Shown: positions 15,185 to 23,161 of the stretch, one piece after another
How the letters are laid out: each line of letters starts with the position of its first letter
Position numbering within the stretch: position 1 is the first letter of the stretch
DNA from: CAYZPB01 sp964480445
GTDB lineage: Bacteria; Bacillota; Bacilli; Tepidibacillales; Tepidibacillaceae
NCBI GenBank assembly: GCA_964480445.1
Contig: CAYZPB010000006.1
Location: 1-28,031 of the forward strand
DNA: 28,031 nucleotides
Reading direction: 5' to 3'
The notes under the pieces: model-generated
Database searches by the model: none
The model's input: the letters and a program-made list of their open reading frames with translations, nothing else
What the model was told of the DNA's origin: nothing
Position numbers and translations under genes: made by a program

Positions 15185-16096
15185 CTATTTTCTTAAGATT
15201 GATTCAAGATCCTCTGTTATAAAGTCTGTATAAACATTAGAGAAAACAATGTTTCTACCTTCGCTAGTAACATCCTTTAGCTCTGGTAAATCACGTTTTG
15301 TAACCTTTATAATGTGGTAGCCATAGTCTGTTTCAACTAAGTCACTAAGTTCATTAAGTGGCAAACTAATTGCGGCCTCCATAAATTCTGGAACCCAAAG
15401 TGCAACCGGCACATCCTCATACATCCCACCATTTTCTACACTACCACCATCATCTGTGTATTCAGTAGCTAATTCAGCAAAGTCTGCCCCTTCCTTTAAC
15501 TGAGCTAGCAAGTCACTTGCAAGCTCTTTAGCTTCTGCTTCTGTTCGATCATCAAATGAAACCAGAATATGGTGAACCGTTGCAACTGAAAACATCTCTT
15601 TGTTCTCCTCATATGCTTTATTCACTAGATATTCCTCAGCTTTAAAGTACCGAACCATATAATCCAGTAGATCATCTGAAGTTATGCTTTCTGCTTTAAG
15701 TGCAGCCTCATATTCTTTTGTACCGCCGAACTCTTCTTTCATTCCATTTTCAAAGACTTCTAAGGTTTCCTTGGCTCTCTTTGTTATATCTTGATTATCA
15801 GCTATTTGATTAGCGAGATATCTCTCACCAATGTATGTTCCTAGGTAGGCGTCAAATAATGATGCCTGGTCATCTTCATCAATATTAATTATCTGTTGCT
15901 TCAAAGTTGGATCGAAAAAGTAAGCGATACCCATATAGGTATCAAAATCCTTCTTCGTTACTTCGCCACCTTCAAATTTGGCGATAACCTCATCGTCACC
16001 AATGTTGTTTTCCTCACCTTCATCCCCACAAGCTGTAAGGCTAAAAATTAAAACGACTGCTAATAATAACAGACCTAATTTCCCAAGTTTTTTCAT
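15185..16096 (-). CDS. prsA: PrsA-type foldase lipoprotein (parvulin peptidyl-prolyl isomerase)
   Basis: Likely an outer-face membrane lipoprotein that helps secreted proteins fold. A lipoprotein signal peptide is clear: MKKLGKLG, a hydrophobic stretch, then LTAC with C23 as the lipidated cysteine. A SurA-N-like helical region (about 35-160) is followed by a parvulin domain (about 165-265): VHHILVSFDD, LLAQLKEGADFAELATEYTDD, NGGMYEDVP, FMEAAISLPLNELSDLVETDYGYHIIKV. The 303 residues are typical. It starts three bases behind mfd with AGAAGGGAAC upstream of the ATG, so it is co-transcribed and may be coupled to mfd. A foldase gene behind mfd is frequent in Clostridia. It is the second parvulin gene here; the other (5377-6303) has no lipobox. 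Confidence 0.92.
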   Translation of the reverse strand: MKKLGKLGLLLLAVVLIFSLTACGDEGEENNIGDDEVIAKFEGGEVTKKDFDTYMGIAYFFDPTLKQQIINIDEDDQASLFDAYLGTYIGERYLANQIADNQDITKRAKETLEVFENGMKEEFGGTKEYEAALKAESITSDDLLDYMVRYFKAEEYLVNKAYEENKEMFSVATVHHILVSFDDRTEAEAKELASDLLAQLKEGADFAELATEYTDDGGSVENGGMYEDVPVALWVPEFMEAAISLPLNELSDLVETDYGYHIIKVTKRDLPELKDVTSEGRNIVFSNVYTDFITEDLESILRK

Positions 16097-16099
16097 TTA

Positions 16100-19000
16100 T
16101 TAAGTTCCCTTCTTATTTATTATCCCGCCGTATTCTTCCAAAAAATTTTCAAGCATCGCTAAGGTTTCTTTTGCTTTTATACCTTTATTCTTAATTCTAA
16201 TCCGCAATTGTCCGTGCGATGATATTTTGACGGGATGCTGAAAATTATTCGCCATGATAAATAATCTAGCGCCATCAATCAATGAATTTTGATTTGCGCT
16301 TACTTTTAGTATAACTTCTTTTTCTTGTTGTGTCATACTTTCAATTTCATATTTATAAAGATATGTTTTTATGCGTGTAATTGCAAGCAAATTTTTTACA
16401 GGCTCGGGTAATTGGCCAAAGCGGTCGACTAGCTCTAACTCCAGTTCTTCCGCCGCTGCTAGCTCACGCAGATTAGCAAATTTTTTGTACATTTCTATTT
16501 TCTGCATTTGATCAGAAATGTATGTTTCTGGCAGATATGCATCAATTGGCAGATCAATTATCGGCTCAACCTCAGTTCGTGGTACACCATCTTCCTGCAA
16601 CTCAGTAACAGCCTCTCGCAAAAGTTGATTATACAGTTCAAACCCGACCGTATTGATATAGCCACTTTGTTCAGCTCCCAAAAGGTTTCCCGCCCCCCGA
16701 ATTGCAAGATCGCGCATCGCTATTTTGAATCCAGAACCAAGTTCGGTGAACTCTTTAATTGTTCTCAGACGTTTCTCTGCAATCTCTGTTAAAATTTTGT
16801 CCGGTTGATAAGTAAAATAAGCGTAGGCAAGCCGGTTGGAACGGCCAACACGTCCGCGCAATTGATAGAGCTGTGATAAGCCCATTTTGTCAGCATCACT
16901 GACGATTAACGTATTTACATTAGGGATATCAACACCTGATTCAATTATCGTTGTTGTAACAAGAATGTCGTAATCACCCGCAAGAAAATCGAGCATTATG
17001 GTCTCCAGTTCACTCTCGTTAAGCTGACCATGAACAACGGCTACTCTAGCCTGTGGCACCAAAGTCCGTATACGAATTGCGAAACGCTGAATTGATTGCA
17101 CGCGATTATGTAGAAAATAAACTTGCCCTCCTCGTGCTAATTCCCGCTCTATCGCCTCCTTTACAAGTGCATCATTATATTCCATGACATAGGTCTGCAC
17201 CGGGTAACGATTTTCTGGCGGTGTGTCAATTATTGAAAGATCACGTATGCCCATCATCGACATGTGCAGAGTTCGTGGTATGGGCGTTGCTGTTAAAGAC
17301 AGTACATCAATGTTTGCACGCAAAGACTTAATTGCTTCTTTATGTTGAACCCCGAATTTCTGTTCTTCATCAACAACTATTAAACCAATGTCACTAAACT
17401 TTACATCCTTTGACAACAAACGGTGTGTCCCTATAATAATATCGATTGTTCCCTCCGCTAATTTTTGTAGAATTCTAGCTTGCTCAGTTTGTTTAGTAAA
17501 ACGGCTAATCACTGCGATTTTAATTGGATAAGCCTGAAAACGTTCAATAAAAGTACTATAGTGCTGCTGCGCTAAAATCGTCGTCGGGACTAATATGGCA
17601 ACCTGTTTGCCCCCATAGACCGCTTTAAAGGCTGCACGTATAGCTACCTCTGTTTTTCCATAGCCTACATCGCCACAGAGTAAACGGTCCATCGGTCGTT
17701 TTCTCTCCATATCTTCTGTTATCTCTGCAATAACGCGCTGTTGGTCTGGGGTTTCTTGATAAGGGAACATTGCTGCAAATTCACGATGGTATTCGGTATC
17801 CGCAGAAAAGGCAATCCCCTCAGCTGCCTCTCTCTTCGCATAGAGCTTAATCAAGTCCTCGGCTATTTCCATTACTGATTCCTTGACACGCTTTTTTACT
17901 CTTTTCCAGTCGCCTCCGCCAAGCGTGTATATCTTCGGCCGATTCCCCTCGCCGCCCTCATACTTCTGTACCATACCTAATTGATCCGTCGGCACAAAAA
18001 GTACATCATCCTTCGCATATTTTATCTGTAAATAATCCTTATGCGTTCCCGCAAACTCACGCGTTACTACACCTTTATAGATACCAATGCCGTGGCCGAC
18101 ATGTACTACGTAATCGTCTAGTTTCAACTCACTATAGCTTCGTATTTGGTCAGCTACCGTCGGTTTCTCTGCACGTCGCAGTCTCCGTTGTTGTCGTGAG
18201 AAGAGCTCTGCCTCCGTGACAACAGCTAGATTAAGTGCAGAGATTACAAATCCATTTTGCAGATTGCCCTCTAGAATTCTAGGTATTTCTTCTTCTCCCA
18301 CCACTTCTCTTAAAAGACGCTCAATTCTTTTGGCACGTTCTTGGTTTGAAGCAAGATAAAAGACATCGATATCAGTCTTCTTCCAGCGAGATAGATCATC
18401 CGCAACTAGTTTAATTTGTCCATAATAATTTTGTAGATCATGGACAATAAAATCAATAATTTTATTTGGCGAACTATGTGGTGCTCTACTAGCAAAAAGT
18501 GTAAAACTAATTATCTGTTTACGATTCTCACTTATTAGTTGCTCATAACTAATATATTTATGTGTTCCAGCTTCTAGTTCTTGCAGCTGTCTCGAAGTCT
18601 CGTTAAGCCTCTTTGGCTCGTCTAGAATCAAAAGAGAGTCAGCTGGTGCATAATCAAGAATTGTCGTGCCACCAGCGATCTCTTCTCCCACCTTAACTGG
18701 CGTGATAAGAACTTGTTGCAAATTTGCAAGAGAACGTTGATTTTCAATTGCGAAAGAGCGAATCGATTCTATTTCCACGTCAAATAGCTCCACCCGCACT
18801 GCCTCTTTCTCTGTTAACGGGAAAATATCTAGTATCCCACCTCGCAAGCTAAATTCGCCTTTCCGCCCAACCATGTCCGACCGCTCATAGCCTTGTTCCA
18901 CTAAGCGCTCAAGTAACTTTTCTAAATCTATCTCATCCCCAACCCTGAGCTCAGTTAGACTTTTAATAAACTCTTCAGAACTCATTAAAGGTCGCCTTAC

Positions 19001-19384
19001 TGCTGAATAAGGAATAATATAGATGGCGCGCTGAGACTTTGACATACTTACCATGGCTTGCATATACTGCTCTAATAACTCAGTACTTGCGGCAATAGCA
19101 TCCTGGCGTATTAGGTCATCATCAGGAAAGACCAACACTTGCTCTTCACCAAGTAGCTCAATCAAATCGTCTTGTATGCGTTGTGCTTGTACAAGATTAT
19201 GTGTGAGCAGTACTATTGAGCGCTCATTCTTGCTTAGCTCATTTTGATATAAAGTCGCGATTAGTATATTTTTTGCAGCGCCAGTTAGACCAGTTACCAG
19301 TAACTCGTCTAAATTCTGCTCTAAAGTTTTAATTATTTCTTGATACTGTTCGCTACTTATAAAGCGATTTTGAATACTTTTCAT
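16100..19384 (-). CDS. mfd: Transcription-repair coupling factor Mfd
   Basis: Removes RNA polymerase stalled at DNA lesions and recruits UvrA. Domains in order: UvrB-like N-terminal module (about 1-250, including RKGEFSLRGGILDIFPL) with a degenerate nucleotide site; CarD-like RNA polymerase interaction domain (about 410-475, LDDYVVHVGHGIGIYKG and VLFVPTDQLGMVQKY); RecG-like translocase with Walker A GDVGYGKT (571-578), DEEQ (672-675), TATPIPRTLHMSM and QLRGRVGRS; and the C-terminal TRCF domain (from about 950). At 1094 residues it is slightly shorter than usual (about 1150-1180). The ATG at 19384 is the only in-frame start here, yet the AAAGGAG ribosome site is 14 bases away, which may limit translation. 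It is followed by prsA; an inverted repeat separates it from pth. Confidence 0.97.
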   Translation of the reverse strand: MKSIQNRFISSEQYQEIIKTLEQNLDELLVTGLTGAAKNILIATLYQNELSKNERSIVLLTHNLVQAQRIQDDLIELLGEEQVLVFPDDDLIRQDAIAASTELLEQYMQAMVSMSKSQRAIYIIPYSAVRRPLMSSEEFIKSLTELRVGDEIDLEKLLERLVEQGYERSDMVGRKGEFSLRGGILDIFPLTEKEAVRVELFDVEIESIRSFAIENQRSLANLQQVLITPVKVGEEIAGGTTILDYAPADSLLILDEPKRLNETSRQLQELEAGTHKYISYEQLISENRKQIISFTLFASRAPHSSPNKIIDFIVHDLQNYYGQIKLVADDLSRWKKTDIDVFYLASNQERAKRIERLLREVVGEEEIPRILEGNLQNGFVISALNLAVVTEAELFSRQQRRLRRAEKPTVADQIRSYSELKLDDYVVHVGHGIGIYKGVVTREFAGTHKDYLQIKYAKDDVLFVPTDQLGMVQKYEGGEGNRPKIYTLGGGDWKRVKKRVKESVMEIAEDLIKLYAKREAAEGIAFSADTEYHREFAAMFPYQETPDQQRVIAEITEDMERKRPMDRLLCGDVGYGKTEVAIRAAFKAVYGGKQVAILVPTTILAQQHYSTFIERFQAYPIKIAVISRFTKQTEQARILQKLAEGTIDIIIGTHRLLSKDVKFSDIGLIVVDEEQKFGVQHKEAIKSLRANIDVLSLTATPIPRTLHMSMMGIRDLSIIDTPPENRYPVQTYVMEYNDALVKEAIERELARGGQVYFLHNRVQSIQRFAIRIRTLVPQARVAVVHGQLNESELETIMLDFLAGDYDILVTTTIIESGVDIPNVNTLIVSDADKMGLSQLYQLRGRVGRSNRLAYAYFTYQPDKILTEIAEKRLRTIKEFTELGSGFKIAMRDLAIRGAGNLLGAEQSGYINTVGFELYNQLLREAVTELQEDGVPRTEVEPIIDLPIDAYLPETYISDQMQKIEMYKKFANLRELAAAEELELELVDRFGQLPEPVKNLLAITRIKTYLYKYEIESMTQQEKEVILKVSANQNSLIDGARLFIMANNFQHPVKISSHGQLRIRIKNKGIKAKETLAMLENFLEEYGGIINKKGT

Positions 19385-19415
19385 CTTAAATTATGGTGCT
19401 CCTTTCACACAAATA

Positions 19416-19442
19416 AGCTTTAGCCATTAAAATGCCAAAGCT
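19416..19442 (-). other. Hairpin between pth and mfd
   Basis: A 27-base inverted repeat: AGCTTTGGC pairs with GCTAAAGCT (9 bp including one G-U) around a 9-base loop. On the minus strand it is followed by TTATTTGTGTG, a poor T-tract, so it is at best a weak or leaky terminator, or a processing or regulatory structure in the mfd leader. Confidence 0.5.
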
Positions 19443-19470
19443 ATAAGCACATTGTTGTTCAAATTATAAC

Positions 19471-20100
19471 TTAATTATACTTATTCATTAACATCAAAAA
19501 ATCCTCGCCTTGCAACCAGTCAGAAATTCCCTCGCTAACCTGCTCAACCGCTATCTTAACTTCCTCCAGCTCTTCCTTACAAAAAGGTGTTAGAACATGT
19601 CCCGAAACATCCGCACTATAGGGGCGTGCTATACCAATTTTTGCACGTTTAAACTGGTCTGTCCCTAAATGATTTATAATAGACGAGATACCATTGTGCC
19701 CGCCAGCTCCACCCTTCTCACGAAAGCGTACCCTGCCTGTTGGCAAGTCAATATCATCTTGAATAACTATAATATTATCAAGGTCGATTTTATACCAGTT
19801 GGCAACTTTTATCACTGACTGTCCGGAACGATTCATATAATTCAGTGGTTTAATTAATAAAGCAGGGCCACTACTACCTCTCATCTCATAAATCATCGCA
19901 TCAAAACGGCTACGTGGTGTTATTGTATTATCATTTGCCAGCTGTTCTCGTAATGAATCGATAACTTGGAAGCCGATATTATGTCGTGTACCTTCATACT
20001 GCGTACCAGGGTTTCCTAAGCCTACAATAAGCTTCATTCCTTCACTTACGGGTTCATTTCTTTTAGCTGCATATTTTGCCTTTAGCTTCCGCCAACTCAC
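19471..20100 (-). CDS. pth: Peptidyl-tRNA hydrolase with a basic N-terminal extension
   Basis: Releases tRNA from peptidyl-tRNA that has dropped off ribosomes (spoVC in B. subtilis). Core motifs: IVGLGNPGTQYEGTRHNIGF with the catalytic histidine, LIKPLNYMNRSG, IQDDIDLPTGRVRFREKGGAGGHNGISSI, and RAKIGIARP. The usual start, MKLIVGLGNPG, is residue 22 here. The reading frame opens at GTG 20100 with GAGGTGAG about 6 bases upstream, whereas the internal ATG (20037) has AAGGA touching it. The evidence therefore favours a real 21-residue, Lys/Arg-rich extension (209 residues against about 185-190). It lies 21 bases behind prs. The anti-sigma gene fin, often next to it in spore-forming Bacilli, is absent. 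Confidence 0.95.
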   Translation of the reverse strand: MSWRKLKAKYAAKRNEPVSEGMKLIVGLGNPGTQYEGTRHNIGFQVIDSLREQLANDNTITPRSRFDAMIYEMRGSSGPALLIKPLNYMNRSGQSVIKVANWYKIDLDNIIVIQDDIDLPTGRVRFREKGGAGGHNGISSIINHLGTDQFKRAKIGIARPYSADVSGHVLTPFCKEELEEVKIAVEQVSEGISDWLQGEDFLMLMNKYN

Positions 20101-20121
20101 TAAAACTCACCTCTTAAATAT

Positions 20122-21069
20122 CTAATCAAACAACTTACTAACTGAAAGCTGTTTGTGAATTCTTAAAATCGCCTCACTAAGTAGGGGCGCAATTGAAAGT
20201 ACTTCGATTTTTGCAATCTGTTTTTCTGCCGATAATGGAATTGAATTAGTCACTACAAGTTCTTTGATTTTAGACTTCTCGAGCCGCTTGATTGCAGGCC
20301 CTGAAAGAACTGGATGTGTACAAGCTGCGTAAACTTCTTTAGCACCGGCTTCTATTAATGAGTCTGCAGCAAGGACTAATGTTCCTGCAGTGTCAATAAT
20401 ATCATCAATTAGGATTGCATTACGCCCTTTAACATCACCAACTATATTCATTATCTCCACAACATTGGCCTCTGGTCTTCGTTTATCAATGATCGCAATC
20501 GGGGCCTTAAGTCGCTCAGCTAATCTTCTAGCACGCGTTGCGCCGCCATGGTCTGGCGAAACTACAACTATATCATCAATTTGTTTTTTCAAAAAGTGTT
20601 CCGCAAGTATAGGTACCCCTAATAAATGGTCCACTGGTATATCGAAAAAACCCTGAATCTGCGTCGCATGTAAATCCATCGTGATTAGCCTATCTACCCC
20701 TGCCGTCTCGATTAAATTAGCAACCAGCTTGGCCGAAATTGGATCACGTGCTCCAGCCTTGCGGTCCTGCCGCCCATAACCATAGTAAGGCATAACAACG
20801 TTAATACTTGCAGCAGATGCTCGTCTAAATGCATCAACCATAATTAATAACTCCATTATATTGTCATTCGCCGGCGCACAGGTCGGTTGAACAACAAAAA
20901 TGTCCGCTCCCCGGACACTCTCATTTACTTTAACACGAATCTCACCGTCACTGAAACGCGAAACCTCAGCATCACCTAGCGGGATATCAAGGATCTCAAC
21001 AACTTCCTCGGCAAGTCTAGGATTTGCATTGCAGGTAAAAACCTTGAAATTAAAACTTCTATTCGACAT
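20122..21069 (-). CDS. prs: Ribose-phosphate pyrophosphokinase
   Basis: Makes PRPP from ribose 5-phosphate and ATP for purine, pyrimidine, His, Trp and NAD synthesis. Class I motifs: RFSDGEIRVKVNESVRG, YYGYGRQDRK, the DLHATQIQGFFDIP region, VVSPDHGGATRARRLAERL, and the PRPP-binding loop DDIIDTAGTL. A frame start exists at ATG 21084, but it has no ribosome site. The ATG at 21069 (MSNRSFNFKVF) has GGGGGGAAG 7 bases upstream and gives 315 residues, the family's normal length. It overlaps the 3' end of glmU by 11 bases. The glmU-prs-pth order is the standard one; ctc (ribosomal protein L25-like) is missing between prs and pth. Confidence 0.97.
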   Translation of the reverse strand: MSNRSFNFKVFTCNANPRLAEEVVEILDIPLGDAEVSRFSDGEIRVKVNESVRGADIFVVQPTCAPANDNIMELLIMVDAFRRASAASINVVMPYYGYGRQDRKAGARDPISAKLVANLIETAGVDRLITMDLHATQIQGFFDIPVDHLLGVPILAEHFLKKQIDDIVVVSPDHGGATRARRLAERLKAPIAIIDKRRPEANVVEIMNIVGDVKGRNAILIDDIIDTAGTLVLAADSLIEAGAKEVYAACTHPVLSGPAIKRLEKSKIKELVVTNSIPLSAEKQIAKIEVLSIAPLLSEAILRIHKQLSVSKLFD

Positions 21070-22351
21070 TTTGCTTCCCCCCATGCTTTTCTTTTAGCTT
21101 TTTCGCATAGCCCTCTTTATTTTCCTGTTTAACTCTTGCAATCGCGAGGGCATCTGCTGGTACATCTTCAGTTATAGTTGTTCCAGCAGCTATATATGCA
21201 CCCGCACCAATATTGACGGGCGCAATTAAGTTGGTATTACAGCCGATAAAGGCGTGGTCACCAATCTTCACCTGATACTTATTGTGACCATCATAATTTA
21301 CCGTAATCGTTCCGCTACCAATATTAACGTTTTCCCCTAACTCGGAGTCGCCAATATAGGCATGGTGCGGAACCTTGGTTTCATTACCTATAGACGAGTT
21401 TTTTATTTCAACAAAATTACCAATCCTTACCCGGTCGCCAATCCTGCTTCCTGGTCTTATATAAGCATGCGGTCCAATCGAGCACTGCTCGCCAATAACT
21501 GTTCCTGCTGAAAGATAACAGCCTGGGTAGATTGTCGTGTCTTGTCCGATTTCCACATTTGCTTCAATATATGTATTGAGCGGGTCAATTAAAGTAACCC
21601 CATTTAAAAGATGTGCGCGGTTAATCTGCCAACGCATTATCTGATTAGCTCGCGCTAAAGCAAGTCGATCATTAACACCTAGGACTTCCCGGACATTCCT
21701 AGTCTGATAAGTAATAATTCGCTCACCCTTCTTTTTCAATATATCAATAATATCCGTTAGGTAGTACTCACCCTTCTTGTTGTTATTATTTATTTCTGCT
21801 AACCCAGCAAAAAGTTGCCTATTATCGAAACAATAGACACCAGAATTAATCTCTTTAATTGCACGTTCCTCTGCTGTCGCATCTGCTTCTTCAACGATTC
21901 CACTAACCTCTTTAGCAGCGTCGTAGACAATTCGTCCGTAACCAGTTGGTTTCCGCACTGAAGCTGTCAAAATAGTAGCAACCGCCTCTTGATCTTGATG
22001 TTTTTTAACAAGTTCACGTAAAGTTTTGCTAGAAATTAAAGGAGTGTCGCCACAGATTACCAGCGTCATTCCTTCTTCATCTTGTAGCAGTGATTTGGTC
22101 TGTAATAAGGCATGCGCAGTTCCTAGTTGTTCGTGCTGCTCAACATACTCAACCTGTTCCCCCAACTCATCGCGAATAGATTCTGACCCGTTGCCAACAA
22201 CTACAATTGTCCGGTCTACCTCAAGCTCCGAAAGACGCTCAAGTACATGATTAATCATCGGAATACCGGCAACCTGATGCAGAACTTTTGAAGTGCTAGA
22301 CTTCATCCTTGTACCCTGCCCTGCTGCAAGAACTATTGAATATATCTTCAA
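21059..22351 (-). CDS. glmU: Bifunctional GlcNAc-1-P uridyltransferase / GlcN-1-P acetyltransferase, shortened beta-helix
   Basis: Makes UDP-GlcNAc for peptidoglycan and teichoic acids. N-terminal pyrophosphorylase: LAAGQGTRMKSSTSKVLH, GTAHALLQT, GDTPLIS (D102), NSGVYCFD, YYLTDIID and GVNDR (N227). The C-terminal left-handed beta-helix is built from IG-x-x hexapeptides with AYIRPGSRIG (R299), H329 and Y332 in the acetyltransferase site, NYDGHNKY and FIGCNTNLIAPV. It has 430 residues against about 456. Compared with the B. subtilis protein as I remember it, about 26 residues are missing between TVIGEQCSIGPHAY and IRPGSRIG, that is, one to two helix turns. The start is TTG at 22351, with GGGGGT 7 bases upstream; no ATG fits. 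An extended -10 promoter lies at 22387-22395. Confidence 0.95.
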   Translation of the reverse strand: MKIYSIVLAAGQGTRMKSSTSKVLHQVAGIPMINHVLERLSELEVDRTIVVVGNGSESIRDELGEQVEYVEQHEQLGTAHALLQTKSLLQDEEGMTLVICGDTPLISSKTLRELVKKHQDQEAVATILTASVRKPTGYGRIVYDAAKEVSGIVEEADATAEERAIKEINSGVYCFDNRQLFAGLAEINNNNKKGEYYLTDIIDILKKKGERIITYQTRNVREVLGVNDRLALARANQIMRWQINRAHLLNGVTLIDPLNTYIEANVEIGQDTTIYPGCYLSAGTVIGEQCSIGPHAYIRPGSRIGDRVRIGNFVEIKNSSIGNETKVPHHAYIGDSELGENVNIGSGTITVNYDGHNKYQVKIGDHAFIGCNTNLIAPVNIGAGAYIAAGTTITEDVPADALAIARVKQENKEGYAKKLKEKHGGKQNVE

Positions 22352-22386
22352 TTAGCTTACCCCCAATATGCTTAGCTTTGTTTCAT

Positions 22387-22395
22387 ATTATAACA
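22387..22395 (-). promoter_or_regulatory. Extended -10 promoter for glmU-prs-pth
   Basis: On the minus strand TGT directly precedes a perfect TATAAT (complement of 22387-22392). It begins immediately after the spoVG terminator, and its -35 position falls inside the terminator stem with a poor match. The start would be about 30 bases before glmU. Confidence 0.6.
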
Positions 22396-22429
22396 TAAAA
22401 ATAGGCATCCGCCATAACGGTTGCCTATT
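22394..22429 (-). terminator. Rho-independent terminator after spoVG
   Basis: The arms AATAGGCA/TGCCTATT, one T-T mismatch and CCG/CGG surround a six-base loop. On the minus strand a T-run (TTTTTAT) follows. It stands about 130 bases beyond the spoVG stop, so the transcript has a long A/T-rich 3' UTR. Confidence 0.85.
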
Positions 22430-22484
22430 CAATAAGTTTTCTTCTTTCAGCTTTTAAATTATCTTCCGTTTTTCTCTCTCTACT

Positions 22485-22521
22485 TGGATAAAAGCCATAT
22501 TAGAATAATATCTGGATAAAA
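22485..22521. repeat. Direct repeat TGGATAAAA in the spoVG 3' UTR
   Basis: The nine-base word occurs at 22485-22493 and 22513-22521, 28 bases apart, around an A/T-rich core containing ATATT and AATAT. No gene, promoter or strong hairpin was found in the 22430-22561 stretch. Possibly chance in A/T-rich sequence. Confidence 0.4.
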
Positions 22522-22561
22522 TATATTAGTGCATTACATCTAACTAAAACCTTTACTTATT

Positions 22562-22981
22562 CTAGTCATCTTCTTCGTCGTCGTCTTCGTCATCTTCATC
22601 ATTGTCATCGTCATCTTCATCTTCATCATCGTCATCGTCATCATCCTCTTCAATCTCTTCAATCTCTTCCTCGACAACTTCCTCCTCGACAACTTTTTCT
22701 GCTGCTGCCTTTGTTTTTTCTTCTTCATCGTTTGTTCTTTCGTATTCAGCAAGTACAGCGTCTTGAATTTTTTCTCTTGTTGCTGATGTGATTGGATGAG
22801 CTATATCGCGAAACTCACCATCAGGAGTTCTTTTGCTTGGCATAGCTACAAACATTCCATTATTACCATCAATCACTCTGATATCATGAACTACAAATTC
22901 ATCATCAATAGTAATTGACGCGATAGCGCGCATGCGACCCTCCGTGTTAACCTTACGAAGTCTTACGTCAGTAATTTCCAT
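22562..22981 (-). CDS. spoVG: SpoVG family nucleic-acid-binding regulator with a hyperacidic C-terminal tail
   Basis: SpoVG binds DNA/RNA and affects division, virulence or sporulation depending on species. Residues 1-84 are a full SpoVG core: MEITDVRLRKVNTEGRMRAIAS, TIDDEFVVHDIRVIDG, GMFVAMPSKRTPDGEFRDIAHPI, REKIQDAVLAEYE. Many family members end soon after this (about 85-100 residues); this one has 139. Residues 85-139 form a tail that is almost entirely acidic from about 98 onward: residues 111-139 are all Asp or Glu except N127. It would be disordered and strongly negative. The codons mix GAT, GAC, GAA and GAG, arguing against random slippage out of frame. The ATG has an excellent site (AAAGGTGGTGA). 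It follows ispE after a 180-base gap; purR and yabJ, present here in B. subtilis, are absent. Confidence 0.95.
   Translation of the reverse strand: MEITDVRLRKVNTEGRMRAIASITIDDEFVVHDIRVIDGNNGMFVAMPSKRTPDGEFRDIAHPITSATREKIQDAVLAEYERTNDEEEKTKAAAEKVVEEEVVEEEIEEIEEDDDDDDDEDEDDDDNDEDDEDDDEEDD
22565..22651 (-). repeat. Trinucleotide-type low-complexity tract (GAN) in spoVG
   Basis: Eighty-seven bases made almost only of GAT, GAC, GAA and GAG codons, encoding the last 29 residues of SpoVG. Next to it (22652-22700) are two short in-frame duplications: a nine-base TCAATCTCT pair and a pair containing CTCGACAACTT. Such tracts can expand or contract by slippage. Confidence 0.85.
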
Positions 22982-23132
22982 TAGATATCACCACCTTTTC
23001 TGTGAAATTCTTGCTTGGACTTGTAATTCTACCCAGCTATTAGCTCTGCTCTTATTACTAACTTCTGTATCCTTACACACTTCTTTCTGTAACTTCTCTT
23101 GCTTTCCTTTATTTTAATTCAGTTTTGCTTTA

Positions 23133-23155
23133 ATACCTTGCTTGTTAGCAAGTAT
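23133..23155 (-). other. Hairpin just after ispE
   Basis: ATACTTGC pairs with GCAAG(G)TAT, 8 bp with one bulged base and a TAACAA loop, starting 7 bases behind the ispE stop. No T-run follows on the minus strand, so it is not a convincing terminator. The rest of the 180-base gap to spoVG (22982-23132) is purine-rich on the minus strand and has several GCAAG copies. I see no consensus promoter in it. Confidence 0.45.
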
Positions 23156-23161
23156 CTCTTG

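Noticed and set aside
22430..22561. A hidden small gene or regulatory RNA in the spoVG-glmU gap
   Set aside because: Only A/T-rich sequence with a weak direct repeat; no start with a ribosome site, no promoter and no strong structure other than the terminator.
22540..22752. A 70-residue Met/Lys/Thr-rich reading frame overlapping the spoVG tail
   Set aside because: It is the shifted frame of the GAN repeat tract; its composition is a by-product of that repeat, and it has no ribosome site or homology that I recognise.
22995..23030. A possible sigma-H type promoter before spoVG (AGAATT ... GAAT)
   Set aside because: One -35 mismatch, a spacer about one base too short, and a leader of only about 20 bases. 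Sporulation genes are missing here, so the expectation from B. subtilis is weak.
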